A stretch of DNA of 10,153 nt, from positions 1-10,153 of the forward strand of contig CAYLSM010000170.1 in assembly GCA_964386505.1 (NCBI GenBank). The letters run 5' to 3'. The notes below the pieces were generated by a model. That model was given only the letters and a program-made list of their open reading frames with translations. It was not told the origin of the DNA and made no database searches. Shown here piece after piece: positions 1 through 6,933 of the stretch (position 1 is its first letter; the number at the start of each line of letters is the position of its first letter). This stretch comes from JAJFUG01 sp964386505 (GTDB lineage: Bacteria; Gemmatimonadota; Glassbacteria; GWA2-58-10). The position numbers and the translations under genes were made by a program.

Positions 1-158
1 GCCCGGGCGAGGCGCGCCAGGCCGATTTCGGGATCGCGGGCGGGAGAGGCTCGGGGCTGGTGTTCCGCCGGGGCGAGATTGTGGCCAAGGTGAAAGAGAG
101 CGAGCTGGTGGACACCCTGGTCCGTCTGATCGAGGAAGATAGCGCTCCGGGCGCATGA
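1..158 (+). CDS. ispG: 4-hydroxy-3-methylbut-2-enyl diphosphate synthase, C-terminal end (partial)
   Basis: This is the last 52 codons of a gene that enters from the left; codons start at position 3 and the TGA is at 156-158. The translated end contains PGEARQADFGIAGG followed by RGSGLVFRRGEIVAKV, which matches the C-terminal signature of IspG/GcpE (family form NGPGEA..ADIGIAGG.KG.G..F..GE...KV.E). The codon cut by the window edge ends in GC, compatible with the Gly of NGPGEA. IspG is a cytosolic [4Fe-4S] enzyme that converts methylerythritol cyclodiphosphate to HMBPP in the MEP isoprenoid pathway. The iron-sulfur cysteines and the TIM-barrel part lie outside the window. The tRNA-Arg promoter candidate begins four bases after the stop. 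The call rests on motif recall over a short stretch. Confidence 0.85.
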   Translation, partial: PGEARQADFGIAGGRGSGLVFRRGEIVAKVKESELVDTLVRLIEEDSAPGA

Positions 159-161
159 ACC

Positions 162-190
162 TTGCGCGGGCCGGGCTTGAGTGCTAAATT
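162..190 (+). promoter_or_regulatory. Candidate sigma70 promoter of tRNA-Arg
   Basis: A -35-like TTGCGC (162-167) and a -10-like TAAATT (185-190) are separated by exactly 17 bases, directly after the ispG stop. Transcription would begin near 197, about 26 bases before the tRNA 5' end. The -35 matches the consensus at three positions and the -10 at four, so position and spacing carry most of the weight. Confidence 0.4.
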
Positions 191-222
191 CACGGCCTGC
201 AACGCTGACAATCGAATTCAGT

Positions 223-297
223 GCCCCCGTAGCTCAGTGGATAGAGCATTGGTCTCCGGAACCATGTGCGGCAGTTCGATTCTGCCCGGGGGCACCA
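223..297 (+). tRNA. tRNA-Arg, anticodon CCG
   Basis: The full cloverleaf can be folded by hand. The acceptor stem is GCCCCCG (223-229) with CGGGGGC (287-293), the D stem is GCTC/GAGC (232-235/244-247), and the T stem is GGCAG/CTGCC (270-274/282-286) around loop TTCGATT. The anticodon stem is 249-253/261-265 with seven-base loop CTCCGGA. U33 is followed by CCG (256-258), which reads the Arg codon CGG. The discriminator is A294 and CCA is encoded at 295-297. Two small oddities are a U-U mismatch at the base of the anticodon stem (249/265, tRNA positions 27/43) and a four-base variable loop. The gene is a single unit with its own terminator. Confidence 0.95.
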
Positions 298-304
298 TAT
301 AGAG

Positions 305-332
305 AAAGGCCGTCGAGCAGACGGCCTTTTTT
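305..332 (+). terminator. Rho-independent terminator of tRNA-Arg
   Basis: A perfect stem AAAGGCCGTC (305-314) / GACGGCCTTT (320-329) closes the five-base loop GAGCA and runs into a T tract (327-332). It starts eight bases after the tRNA CCA end, so it terminates the tRNA transcript and separates it from the glycan operon. Confidence 0.9.
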
Positions 333-365
333 GTTTAATGCAACCACATGGTTCTGCTGAGAGTG

Positions 366-396
366 TTGAAAATTGCCCAATGGAACGAATTATTAT
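366..396 (+). promoter_or_regulatory. Weak candidate distal promoter
   Basis: TTGAAA (366-371) and TATTAT (391-396) are good hexamers in an A/T-rich patch just after the tRNA-Arg terminator, but the 19-base spacing is too long for an ideal sigma70 promoter. If used, the transcript would start near the 9-bp hairpin at 405-428 and carry a leader of over 400 bases. Confidence 0.2.
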
Positions 397-404
397 GCTG
401 ATAC

Positions 405-428
405 CTTCTTTCGTTTCGGCGAAAGAAG
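405..428. repeat. Perfect 9-bp inverted repeat (hairpin)
   Basis: CTTCTTTCG (405-413) is the exact reverse complement of CGAAAGAAG (420-428), with the six-base loop TTTCGG. No T run follows on either strand, so it is not a standard intrinsic terminator. The layout resembles dispersed intergenic palindromes found in many copies in some bacterial genomes; that is inference, since only one copy is in this window. Confidence 0.6.
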
Positions 429-561
429 CAAAGCCAGCGGGGGCCGCGAACTCGTCCCAACCGCATCACTTTTCCAACCCGTGGTGTTCCAGAATCTTTG
501 AATTCGCTCCTGAGTTACAGCGGCGGCGCTGCCGCGAATCGCCGCCACACCCTGCAGCAGC

Positions 562-576
562 AAAAACCATTTTCGT
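562..576 (+). repeat. 15-base near-identical direct repeat, copy 1
   Basis: AAAAACCATTTTCGT differs at one base from AAAAACCGTTTTCGT at 688-702. The copies are 126 bases apart in the gene-free region. They may be regulatory boxes or remnants of a dispersed repeat; function unknown. Confidence 0.45.
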
Positions 577-687
577 ATTACGTGCCATTCCACGCTGCCC
601 GTGGTGCAGGCTCAGACATGCGCGGCCCCCAAAGGCAAATGCAACAGCCAGTCAATTCCGACAAAACATCTGCGTGTTGCGCAAGCT

Positions 688-719
688 AAAAACCGTTTTC
701 GTTTCCTCCCCGAACGAAA
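688..719 (+). repeat. Direct repeat copy 2 overlapping a 7-bp hairpin
   Basis: AAAAACCGTTTTCGT (688-702) is the second copy of the repeat at 562-576. Its 3' part also forms an inverted repeat, TTTCGTT (697-703) with AACGAAA (713-719), around a nine-base loop. The TTTCG/CGAAA core is shared with the stronger hairpin at 405-428. Confidence 0.4.
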
Positions 720-749
720 GCCTTGCCATCGTCCCGGCCCCACGCAATA

Positions 750-778
750 TTGAGCCCCGCATCCGCTTGCATTTGAAT
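750..778 (+). promoter_or_regulatory. Candidate operon promoter
   Basis: TTGAGC (750-755) and TTGAAT (773-778) are spaced by exactly 17 bases, each matching the sigma70 consensus at four of six positions. The predicted start, near 785, falls inside the CGCGCAT/ATGCGCG inverted repeat at 781-799, and about 40 bases remain to the Shine-Dalgarno sequence of the DUF4091 gene. Confidence 0.35.
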
Positions 779-780
779 CC

Positions 781-799
781 CGCGCATTCCCCATGCGCG
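781..799. promoter_or_regulatory. 7-bp inverted repeat, possible operator or leader hairpin
   Basis: CGCGCAT (781-787) and ATGCGCG (793-799) are perfect reverse complements around TCCCC. The element lies 26 bases before the GGAG ribosome binding site at 825-828 and overlaps the start predicted from the promoter candidate at 750-778. It could bind a dimeric repressor or fold in the mRNA leader. No regulator gene is in the window. Confidence 0.4.
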
Positions 800-824
800 C
801 GTTCCTGCCACTCAATACTCTCCC

Positions 825-828
825 GGAG
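825..828 (+). promoter_or_regulatory. Ribosome binding site fixing the start of the DUF4091 gene
   Basis: GGAG ends seven bases before ATG 836. It decides between this start and the long upstream in-frame extension that would begin inside the tRNA gene. The protein from 836 opens with a clean signal peptide, which supports the choice. Confidence 0.75.
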
Positions 829-835
829 TGAGCGC

Positions 836-2572
836 ATGAAAAGCATCCTGTCCGTCCTGGCCCTCTTTTCGCTGTGCGCTGCCGCCTCTCTTTCCGCCGC
901 CCGCGCTGTCTATGTAATCCCGGCGGAGAACCGTGTCCGCATGCTGGATGAACAAATCCCCACAAGCGACTTTCTCTGGTCGGCCCGCGAGAACGTGATC
1001 AAGCTGGCCGGGGCCGGGGGCGAGCGCCTGAGGTTCCAGGTCGTGGCCGCGGTGGAGCGCGACACCCTGCGCCAGGTGTGTTTTAAGTGGGGTGAGCTGA
1101 AATCCGGGGAGTCGGTATTGCCCGCCTCCGCGCTCAAGCCGTTCCTGGCGGCCCTGGTGCGGGTCTACGCGCCGAGCGGCAAGGAGGGATCCACCGGCTG
1201 GTTCCAGGACCCCCTGGCCCCGCTGGCCGAGCCGCTGGACATTTTTCCGGACCGCTGGAAAAGCCGCAAGGACCAGACATTCTGGCTCGAACTGGATATT
1301 CCGAGAGGGCAGAAACCAGGGGTGTACGCGGGCGCGCTCGATCTGGTCTGCTCGGACAGCGTGCTTAGCCACCTGCCCCTGCGCCTGACTGTCTACCCGT
1401 TTGATCTGCCCTCCTCCGGCCATCTGTTCGCCCTGTTCAACTGCAGCAAGGGCTGGCTGGGGCGTTACTACACCGAGCGCCGTCTGCAGGGACGCAGCCT
1501 GGATGATGTTCTCGCGCAGTATTTCGATTTCATGCTCGACCGGGGAATCCAGCCCTGGTTCAACCCGCTCCTGCAGCCCAAGACCACGGATAAGGAGGAC
1601 GGCCTGAGCCTGGAATGGCCCAATCCGGAGCTGGAGAAACATTTCCTGAACCACCCGTCCTACCTGCGGGTCACTTTCCCGGCCCGTCCGCGGGGTCTGG
1701 ATGACGACGGTGAGGAGGGGGGAGAGAACGGCCTTTCACCGGCGGCGGCGCGCAAGGTGCAAGACTGGGTGGGCGGAATCTACGAGCATTACAAGGCCAA
1801 CGGCTGGCTGGACAAGCTCACCTTTTTCGGGCCGATCGACGAGCCCAACTCGCGCGCGGCCTACGAGGAACTGATCCGCTGGGGCAAGCTGGTGCACGCG
1901 GCCGCCCCGGGGGCTGGCTACCAGGTGACCGAGCAACCCCTTCCCCAGGAGACGGACTGGCCGCCGCTTTCGAGCGTAGCCACGGACTGGGTGGTGCACG
2001 GCTCCAATCTGGAGAGCAACCGGGATGAGATCACCCGCCTGATCGGCCAGGGCCAGCATGCAAGCTGGTATATCTCCTGCGACCAGCTCTACCCGATGGC
2101 CAACTATTTCATCGACATGAGCGCCTCGGATTCGCGCGCCGTGGCCTGGATCACCCGGCGCTACGGCATGCAGGGCATTCTCTACTGGGCGGTCAACTAC
2201 TGGACCGAGGTGGTGAGCCCCTGGCGCGACCCGGTGACCTGGAAACGCTCGGAGTGCAACTCGCCCCTGGCCGGTGAGGGCTCGCTGCTCTACCCGGGCG
2301 AGGAGATCAAATCGTACTGCGGCCAGCCGGATGTGGCCGGGCCGGTCAGCTCGGTGCGGTTCGAGATGCTGCACAAGGGGATGCAGGACGTGGAATACCT
2401 GTTTCTGCTCGACTCGTTGGGGAGAAAAGCGGACTCCGACCGTCTGTGCCGCGACATGGTGATCTCGGCCGGGGTCTTCTCGCGCGAGCCGGAGCGCTAC
2501 GAACAGGTCAAGGCCGAGGCGGCTCGCCTGATCGCCGAGGCGCTGAAAAAAGGCAAGGGGAAATCCAGGTAA
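836..2572 (+). CDS. Secreted DUF4091 / GH123-like glycoside hydrolase
   Basis: The 578-residue product has a signal peptide (MKSILSVLALFSLCAAASLS, likely cut after ARA at residue 24), so it is exported; no lipobox is seen. Residues about 30-190 form an N-terminal beta-sandwich-like region with the usual WFQDPL and PGVYAGAL motifs of this family. The C-terminal two-thirds matches DUF4091, the GH123 catalytic fold. Its key motif FFGPIDEPN has the adjacent Asp335-Glu336 pair that corresponds to the DE pair used by GH123 beta-N-acetylgalactosaminidases in substrate-assisted catalysis. GILYWAVNYW and the terminal FEMLHKGMQDVEYLFLLDSL are also typical. True GH123 activity is shown for few members, so the sugar specificity is inferred. 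It is first in a probable operon with the MBL protein and the symporter. Length is normal for the family and no frameshift is seen. Confidence 0.85.
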   Translation: MKSILSVLALFSLCAAASLSAARAVYVIPAENRVRMLDEQIPTSDFLWSARENVIKLAGAGGERLRFQVVAAVERDTLRQVCFKWGELKSGESVLPASALKPFLAALVRVYAPSGKEGSTGWFQDPLAPLAEPLDIFPDRWKSRKDQTFWLELDIPRGQKPGVYAGALDLVCSDSVLSHLPLRLTVYPFDLPSSGHLFALFNCSKGWLGRYYTERRLQGRSLDDVLAQYFDFMLDRGIQPWFNPLLQPKTTDKEDGLSLEWPNPELEKHFLNHPSYLRVTFPARPRGLDDDGEEGGENGLSPAAARKVQDWVGGIYEHYKANGWLDKLTFFGPIDEPNSRAAYEELIRWGKLVHAAAPGAGYQVTEQPLPQETDWPPLSSVATDWVVHGSNLESNRDEITRLIGQGQHASWYISCDQLYPMANYFIDMSASDSRAVAWITRRYGMQGILYWAVNYWTEVVSPWRDPVTWKRSECNSPLAGEGSLLYPGEEIKSYCGQPDVAGPVSSVRFEMLHKGMQDVEYLFLLDSLGRKADSDRLCRDMVISAGVFSREPERYEQVKAEAARLIAEALKKGKGKSR

Positions 2573-2618
2573 TTAACATCGATACGATTCTGGCCTGATG
2601 TACTACTGGAGGTGAATC

Positions 2619-4544
2619 ATGCGCCTGATGGCCGGTTTTTTGCTGTCTCTGCTGGCCTTGCTGCCCACATCGGAACGCTCATTTGCGGCAGCGGACACGT
2701 CTTCGGCAATGCGGCTCGAACGCCTGTCCGAGTCGCTCTGGCGCCTGCACGAGGCCTGTAATGTTTATATAGTGAAAAGGGGCGAGCGGGCGCTCATTAT
2801 CGACAGCGGCGAGGGCGCGGTCCTGGACTGCCTGGACTCCCTGGGGATTAAACAAGTCGACTGGGTGCTCCAGACCCACAGCCACCGCGACCAGTGCGGC
2901 GCCACAGCCGCCCTGGCCGCGCGGGGAGCCAAAGTGGCGGTCCCGGAGGCCGAGGCGAAATATTTCAGGGACATTGAGAGCTACTGGGACAGTTTCAGCC
3001 TCTATATCCGCTACCAGTTCCAGCCCGACACCTACCAGCCGCGACAGAATATCCCGGTCGACCTGGCCCTGGCCGACCGTGACAGCCTTCTCTGGCAGGG
3101 GATCACGTTCCGCTGCCTGTCCACGCCTGGCCATACGGTTGGTTCGGGGACCTGGCTTGCGCGGATCGACGGCCGGTTAATGGCGTTCAGCGGTGACATG
3201 ATCTACGCTCCCGGAAAGCTCTGGAACCTCTACAGCTTCGACCATCGCTACTGGGATGGCGGGTTCGAGGGGGTGACCAAGGATTTGGCCGGCCTGGACA
3301 AAGTGCTCGTCTCGGGTGCGCAGAGCCTCTTGCCCTCACACGGCCTGCGGATGGATGACCCCGCTGGTGCAGTGGCCGCGCTGCGTGAGAACCTTTCGCG
3401 TCTATACGACCTCGACCCGAAGCCCGAGTCTGAGGAAAGGGCCGGCCGCACCCATCGCGAACCTCCCAGGCGCTGGACCCGGGTCAGCGAGCATCTCTAC
3501 CATGTCCGTCCCACCTCGTTCCTGCTGGTCGCCCCGGACTCCAGCGCGATGTTCTACGACTACTACGCCATCCCGGAAATAAAAGAGCCAGAATACTACG
3601 ACTCGATCCTGCCCGTGCTGGCCGAACTGGGAGTCAAGCGGATCGACCTGGTGATCCCGAGCCATTTCCACGAGGACCATATCCGCGGCATCCCCGACCT
3701 TCAGCACCGCTACGGGGCGAAAGTCTGGGTCTATGAGAACATGGCAGATCTACTGGAGAACCCCTCGCGCTACAACCTTTGTTGCGTGGCCCCTGAGCGG
3801 ATCGTGGCCGACCGCGTACTGCACGACAGCGAGATAATCACCTGGAAGGGCTACGAGTTCACGATAGTGCACTTCCCCGGCCAGACCATGTACCACCAGG
3901 GAATGTACGGTGTGGTCGACGGCAGCCGGGTGTTTTTTACAGGGGACACGGATGTTTACGGCCCGAAAGACTACAACCTGATCCATCGCAGCCGGAAACT
4001 GCACGGGATCAGCACTTTCCTCAATTACTACCTTCTGGAGCCGGGCCAGGGCTACCTCAAGGCCCTGCAGCGCCTGATCGATTTCAACCCCGAACTTCTG
4101 CTCTGCGCCCATTCAGGGGCCAAGCCGGGCAACGCGGAGATGTACCGTCTGAATATGGAATCCATGCTTCCGCGCCGCGAACTGGTGGCCGCGGTCCTGC
4201 CCCAGCCCGACCCGAACGAGGGTTTCGATCCCAACCGGGTGAGGTTCTACCCATACAGTCTCACAATCGCGCCGGGGGAGGCTTTCGAGACCCGGGTTAT
4301 CCTGCGGAATCACCGGGCCGGGGCAGTCCAGGCCTGTCTGTCGCTGGCCGTGCCCGCGGGCTGGAGAGTGGAGCCGAAAGACGCAGCGCTGCGGGTGGCG
4401 GGCAAGGACGAGGCCGGGGTGAGGTTCACGGTCACTCCAGGAGCCCGTCCCGCAGGACATCGCCGGACAGTGATCACCGCTCAGGTGACACAGGACTGCG
4501 AGGACCTGGGCGAGCCGGCCGAGATGCTGCTGGAATGGAAATAA
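2619..4544 (+). CDS. Exported tandem metallo-beta-lactamase-fold protein with C-terminal beta-sandwich-like domain
   Basis: The 641-residue product starts at an ATG with a strong GGAGGTGA ribosome site (2608-2615) and has a signal peptide to about residue 25. Two MBL domains follow. Domain 1 (about 30-245) has HSHRDQ (87-92), PGHT (His172), SGD (Asp193) and SHG (His241). Domain 2 (about 285-505) has HFHEDH (349-354), PGQT (Gln422), TGD (Asp443) and HSG (His498). Each domain therefore has Gln at one usual histidine ligand: the last His of HxHxDH in domain 1 and the motif-3 His in domain 2. Residues about 535-641, with APGEAFETRVILRN and VPAGWRVEP, look like a NEW3/Ig-type sandwich often attached to glycan enzymes. 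MBL proteins hydrolyse esters, thioesters, lactams or phosphodiesters, and the substrate here is unknown. It lies 46 bases after the DUF4091 gene and 52 bases before the symporter, with no terminator, so co-expression is likely. Confidence 0.8.
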   Translation: MRLMAGFLLSLLALLPTSERSFAAADTSSAMRLERLSESLWRLHEACNVYIVKRGERALIIDSGEGAVLDCLDSLGIKQVDWVLQTHSHRDQCGATAALAARGAKVAVPEAEAKYFRDIESYWDSFSLYIRYQFQPDTYQPRQNIPVDLALADRDSLLWQGITFRCLSTPGHTVGSGTWLARIDGRLMAFSGDMIYAPGKLWNLYSFDHRYWDGGFEGVTKDLAGLDKVLVSGAQSLLPSHGLRMDDPAGAVAALRENLSRLYDLDPKPESEERAGRTHREPPRRWTRVSEHLYHVRPTSFLLVAPDSSAMFYDYYAIPEIKEPEYYDSILPVLAELGVKRIDLVIPSHFHEDHIRGIPDLQHRYGAKVWVYENMADLLENPSRYNLCCVAPERIVADRVLHDSEIITWKGYEFTIVHFPGQTMYHQGMYGVVDGSRVFFTGDTDVYGPKDYNLIHRSRKLHGISTFLNYYLLEPGQGYLKALQRLIDFNPELLLCAHSGAKPGNAEMYRLNMESMLPRRELVAAVLPQPDPNEGFDPNRVRFYPYSLTIAPGEAFETRVILRNHRAGAVQACLSLAVPAGWRVEPKDAALRVAGKDEAGVRFTVTPGARPAGHRRTVITAQVTQDCEDLGEPAEMLLEWK

Positions 4545-4596
4545 GAGCGGGACAGCCGGTTTAGAGCACAGAGATCGTTAATAAAGCGGAGGGAGC

Positions 4597-6297
4597 ATGG
4601 TCCTGGCCTCGCGTCTGGATTTCGTCGTTATCGCTGTCTATATGGCCCTGATGCTGCTGGTGGGAGTGCTGCTGTCATACTACAACAAGACCGACAGCGA
4701 TTTTTTCAAGAGCGGCAACAAGCTGCCCTGGTGGCTGTCGGGCATCTCCCTCTTTATGAGCATGTTCAGCGTCTGGACATTCACCGGAGCAGCCGGGCTG
4801 GCCTGGCGCGCCCCCGGTGTGGCGGTGACTATGTACCTGACCAACGCCCTGGTGGTGATTGCATTCGCCTGGTTCCTGGCCGGTCGCTGGCGGCGCACCC
4901 GCGCGGTGACAATTATGTCCTACCTCTCAGAGCGCTACGGCATTCCGACCAACCAGCTCTACTCCTGGACTCACCTGGCCGCCTGTATCGTGCAGGCCGG
5001 GGTGCAGCTTCTGGCCCTGGGCACTTTCATCTCCGTGGCCATGGGCACTGATCTTGTAGCCACGATCATTGTCAGCGGACTAATCATTACGGTCTACTGC
5101 TTCATCGGCGGGCTCTGGGCCGTGGTGGTCACCGACACGTTGCAGTTTATCGTGCTTTTCGCCTGCGCGGTGGTGGTGATGCTGATCGGAGTGCACGAGA
5201 TCGGTGGGGTCGAGGGCTTTGTCACCCGCGCTCCGCAGGGTTGGTGGAGTATTCAGAGCGGCGATTACAGTTGGGCATATATCCTGGCTTACTCGGTCAT
5301 CATGTTCTTCGCTTTCGGCAGCGGCGCCCCGGCCCAGAGATACTTCTCGGTGCGCAACGAGCGCGAGGCCCGCAAGACCGCGCTGGTCACGATGGTGCTG
5401 TTCGCGTTCTCTCCGGCGCTGTTTTTCATCCCGCCCATCGCCGCGCGCCTGACCGGCCTCGACCTGACCCAGGTCGCAATCGGGCTCAACGCGCCCGAGG
5501 AATCGGCCTATGTGGGGTTCTGCCTCAAGTACCTGCCCCACGGAGCGCTGGGGATCATGCTCTCAGCCATGCTGGCCGCCACGATGAGTTCACTCAGCTC
5601 CGTGTTCAACGCCTACGCCGGCGTGATCACCGAGGACCTGATCCGTCAGGTGTTCTGGAAAAAAGCCTCGGGACGCAAGCTGCTTCTGCTCGGGCGGGCG
5701 ATGACCGCGGTGTTCGGCCTGCTGATTATCGCCTCGGCCGTGGTGCAGTCGCGCACCAGCCACGGGGTGTTCGAGCTGATGATGGCTTTCTCGGGGGTGG
5801 TGCTGGTGCCGGCCGGGGTGCCGGTGGTGTTCGGCCTGTTCTACCGCCGCACCCCGCGCTGGGCGGCAATCGCCTCATACAGCACCGGCCTGGCCCTGGG
5901 GCTTCTGTACCTCAAGTTCGGGACCAAACCCACTTTTACCCAGCAGGTGTTCGTGATCGGAGGAATCAGCACCCTGATCTATTTCCTGCCCGGACTGTTT
6001 CTGCGGCCCAAAGGCGCCTACCGCGAGCAGCTGGACCGCTTTTTCGCCAAGCTCGCCACTCCAATAGCGCCGGAGGAGGTGGGGGAATACAGGCAGACCG
6101 ACCTTGGCAGCTACCGGATCACCGGCTGGATCACCCTGATAATGGGCGGGCTTGGCATGTGTCTGGCCGCAGGTGGCGTGAGTGCGCGTGACAGCCTTGT
6201 GAATCTGGGGGTAGGGGGTCTCATTTTCATGATCGGGGCGGTGATGCTGGGCGGGAGCTGGATAGCGCGACGGTTGCGGGCCGCACGGGATGCATAG
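4597..6297 (+). CDS. Sodium:solute symporter, SSS family
   Basis: The 566-residue inner-membrane protein belongs to the SSS family (TC 2.A.21), which couples Na+ entry to solute uptake. By eye it has about fifteen hydrophobic segments. Family marks include DFFKSGNKLPWWLSGISLFM near residues 35-55, APAQRYFSVRNEREARK in the middle, and AATMSSLSSVFNA (Ser331, Ser332, Ser334, Ser335) in the helix that usually gives the Na2-site hydroxyls. The ATG follows GGAGGGAG (4588-4595); the spacing is short, but the N-terminus aligns with family members. The neighbouring secreted glycosidase suggests uptake of a sugar or amino sugar, but SSS members also carry amino acids, carboxylates and vitamins, so the substrate is open. 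It ends the operon; tadA converges 16 bases away with no clear terminator between. Confidence 0.9.
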   Translation: MVLASRLDFVVIAVYMALMLLVGVLLSYYNKTDSDFFKSGNKLPWWLSGISLFMSMFSVWTFTGAAGLAWRAPGVAVTMYLTNALVVIAFAWFLAGRWRRTRAVTIMSYLSERYGIPTNQLYSWTHLAACIVQAGVQLLALGTFISVAMGTDLVATIIVSGLIITVYCFIGGLWAVVVTDTLQFIVLFACAVVVMLIGVHEIGGVEGFVTRAPQGWWSIQSGDYSWAYILAYSVIMFFAFGSGAPAQRYFSVRNEREARKTALVTMVLFAFSPALFFIPPIAARLTGLDLTQVAIGLNAPEESAYVGFCLKYLPHGALGIMLSAMLAATMSSLSSVFNAYAGVITEDLIRQVFWKKASGRKLLLLGRAMTAVFGLLIIASAVVQSRTSHGVFELMMAFSGVVLVPAGVPVVFGLFYRRTPRWAAIASYSTGLALGLLYLKFGTKPTFTQQVFVIGGISTLIYFLPGLFLRPKGAYREQLDRFFAKLATPIAPEEVGEYRQTDLGSYRITGWITLIMGGLGMCLAAGGVSARDSLVNLGVGGLIFMIGAVMLGGSWIARRLRAARDA

Positions 6298-6313
6298 CGG
6301 ACAAGCGGCAGGC

Positions 6314-6793
6314 TCAGGGGTTTCTGTCACGGCCGTTTTGCCGCAGTTCGCGGAAGAAGGCCTTGAGCATCTTTTCGGATTCGGCCGCCAACACACCCTC
6401 GACCACCTCCACCCGGTGGTTGAACCGTCTGTCGCGCACCAGATCGTACAGGCTCCCGCAGCAGCCGAACTTGGGCTCCCGGGCGCCGTAGACCAGCCGT
6501 CCCATGCGCCCCAGGACAAGCATCCCGGCGCACATCACGCAGGGCTCCACGGTCACGTACAGCGTGCAGGAGTCGAAATACCAGTGGCCCATACTCTCGG
6601 CCGCCTGGCGAAGGGTCAGGGCCTCGGCGTGCGCGGTGGCGTCCTGAAGGCGGCGGGTCAGGTTGTAGCCCCGGCCGATCACCTGCCCGTCGCGCACCAG
6701 CACCGCACCTATAGGCACCTCGTCCTGGGCTGCGGCCCGGGCGGCCTGCTCCAGGGCCAGGTGCATAAAATATTCATCGCGGTTTTCTGACAT
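6314..6793 (-). CDS. tadA: tRNA-specific adenosine deaminase TadA
   Basis: The 159-residue cytosolic enzyme deaminates A34 to inosine in tRNA-Arg(ACG), letting one tRNA read CGU, CGC and CGA. The zinc deaminase motifs are complete: HAE (His55, Glu57) and PCVMC (Cys85, Cys88). The preceding EVPIGAVLV and the GAREPKFGCCGSLYDL stretch are typical of TadA rather than of cytosine or guanine deaminases. Length is close to the family norm. No good Shine-Dalgarno sequence precedes the ATG, where the upstream bases are A/T-rich; Met10 is a possible but less likely alternative start because residues 1-9 match the usual N-terminal helix. It faces the symporter gene tail to tail and is divergent from tRNA-Ala. 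Confidence 0.93.
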   Translation of the reverse strand: MSENRDEYFMHLALEQAARAAAQDEVPIGAVLVRDGQVIGRGYNLTRRLQDATAHAEALTLRQAAESMGHWYFDSCTLYVTVEPCVMCAGMLVLGRMGRLVYGAREPKFGCCGSLYDLVRDRRFNHRVEVVEGVLAAESEKMLKAFFRELRQNGRDRNP

Positions 6794-6838
6794 TCGTTTT
6801 ATCTTTGAAGTAAATTGTTCGCGTTGCGTCCAATCTTT

Positions 6839-6866
6839 AAAATAATCCTGTCGTGTAGCCGGGCAA
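6839..6866 (-). promoter_or_regulatory. Candidate promoter of tadA
   Basis: Read on the - strand, TTGCCC (6866-6861) and TATTTT (6844-6839) are spaced by 16 bases, each matching the sigma70 consensus at four of six positions. Transcription would begin near 6832, about 40 bases before the tadA start. Confidence 0.35.
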
Positions 6867-6933
6867 GGTTTACGGCGGCTGTCTCCGGAGGCGACTCTCC
6901 CCCTCGCAGCGGTGACAACCGAGCATTTTAGCC

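Larger units (their letters stand above)
333..835. other. Roughly 500-base gene-free region upstream of the glycan operon
   Basis: No convincing gene is seen on either strand. The frame of the downstream DUF4091 gene happens to stay open back into the tRNA, but its translation here resembles no protein, lacks a Shine-Dalgarno start, and is poor in the codon pattern seen after 836. The stretch is richer in A and T than the flanking genes. It holds a 9-bp hairpin (405-428), a weaker hairpin (697-719), a near-identical 15-base direct repeat (562-576 and 688-702), a 9-base direct repeat CCCGTGGTG (478-486 and 598-606), a GC-rich 7-bp inverted repeat GGCGGCG/CGCCGCC (522-528/540-546), and candidate promoters. 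Confidence 0.7.

Noticed and set aside
266..835. In-frame N-terminal extension of the DUF4091 gene by 190 codons
   Set aside because: It would start inside the tRNA-Arg gene and run through its terminator; it has no ribosome site or recognisable protein, while ATG 836 has GGAG and a signal peptide.
812..1654. 280-codon open frame on the - strand
   Set aside because: It lies fully opposite the DUF4091 gene, with no ribosome site or motif.
6305..6344. GCGGCA/TGCCGC inverted repeat as a terminator between the symporter and tadA
   Set aside because: Six pairs across a 28-base loop and no T tract; it also lies inside the tadA coding region.
6794..6933. Possible small RNA gene such as SRP RNA next to tadA
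   Set aside because: The conserved SRP RNA tetraloop and internal-loop motif is absent and no stable fold or terminator was found.
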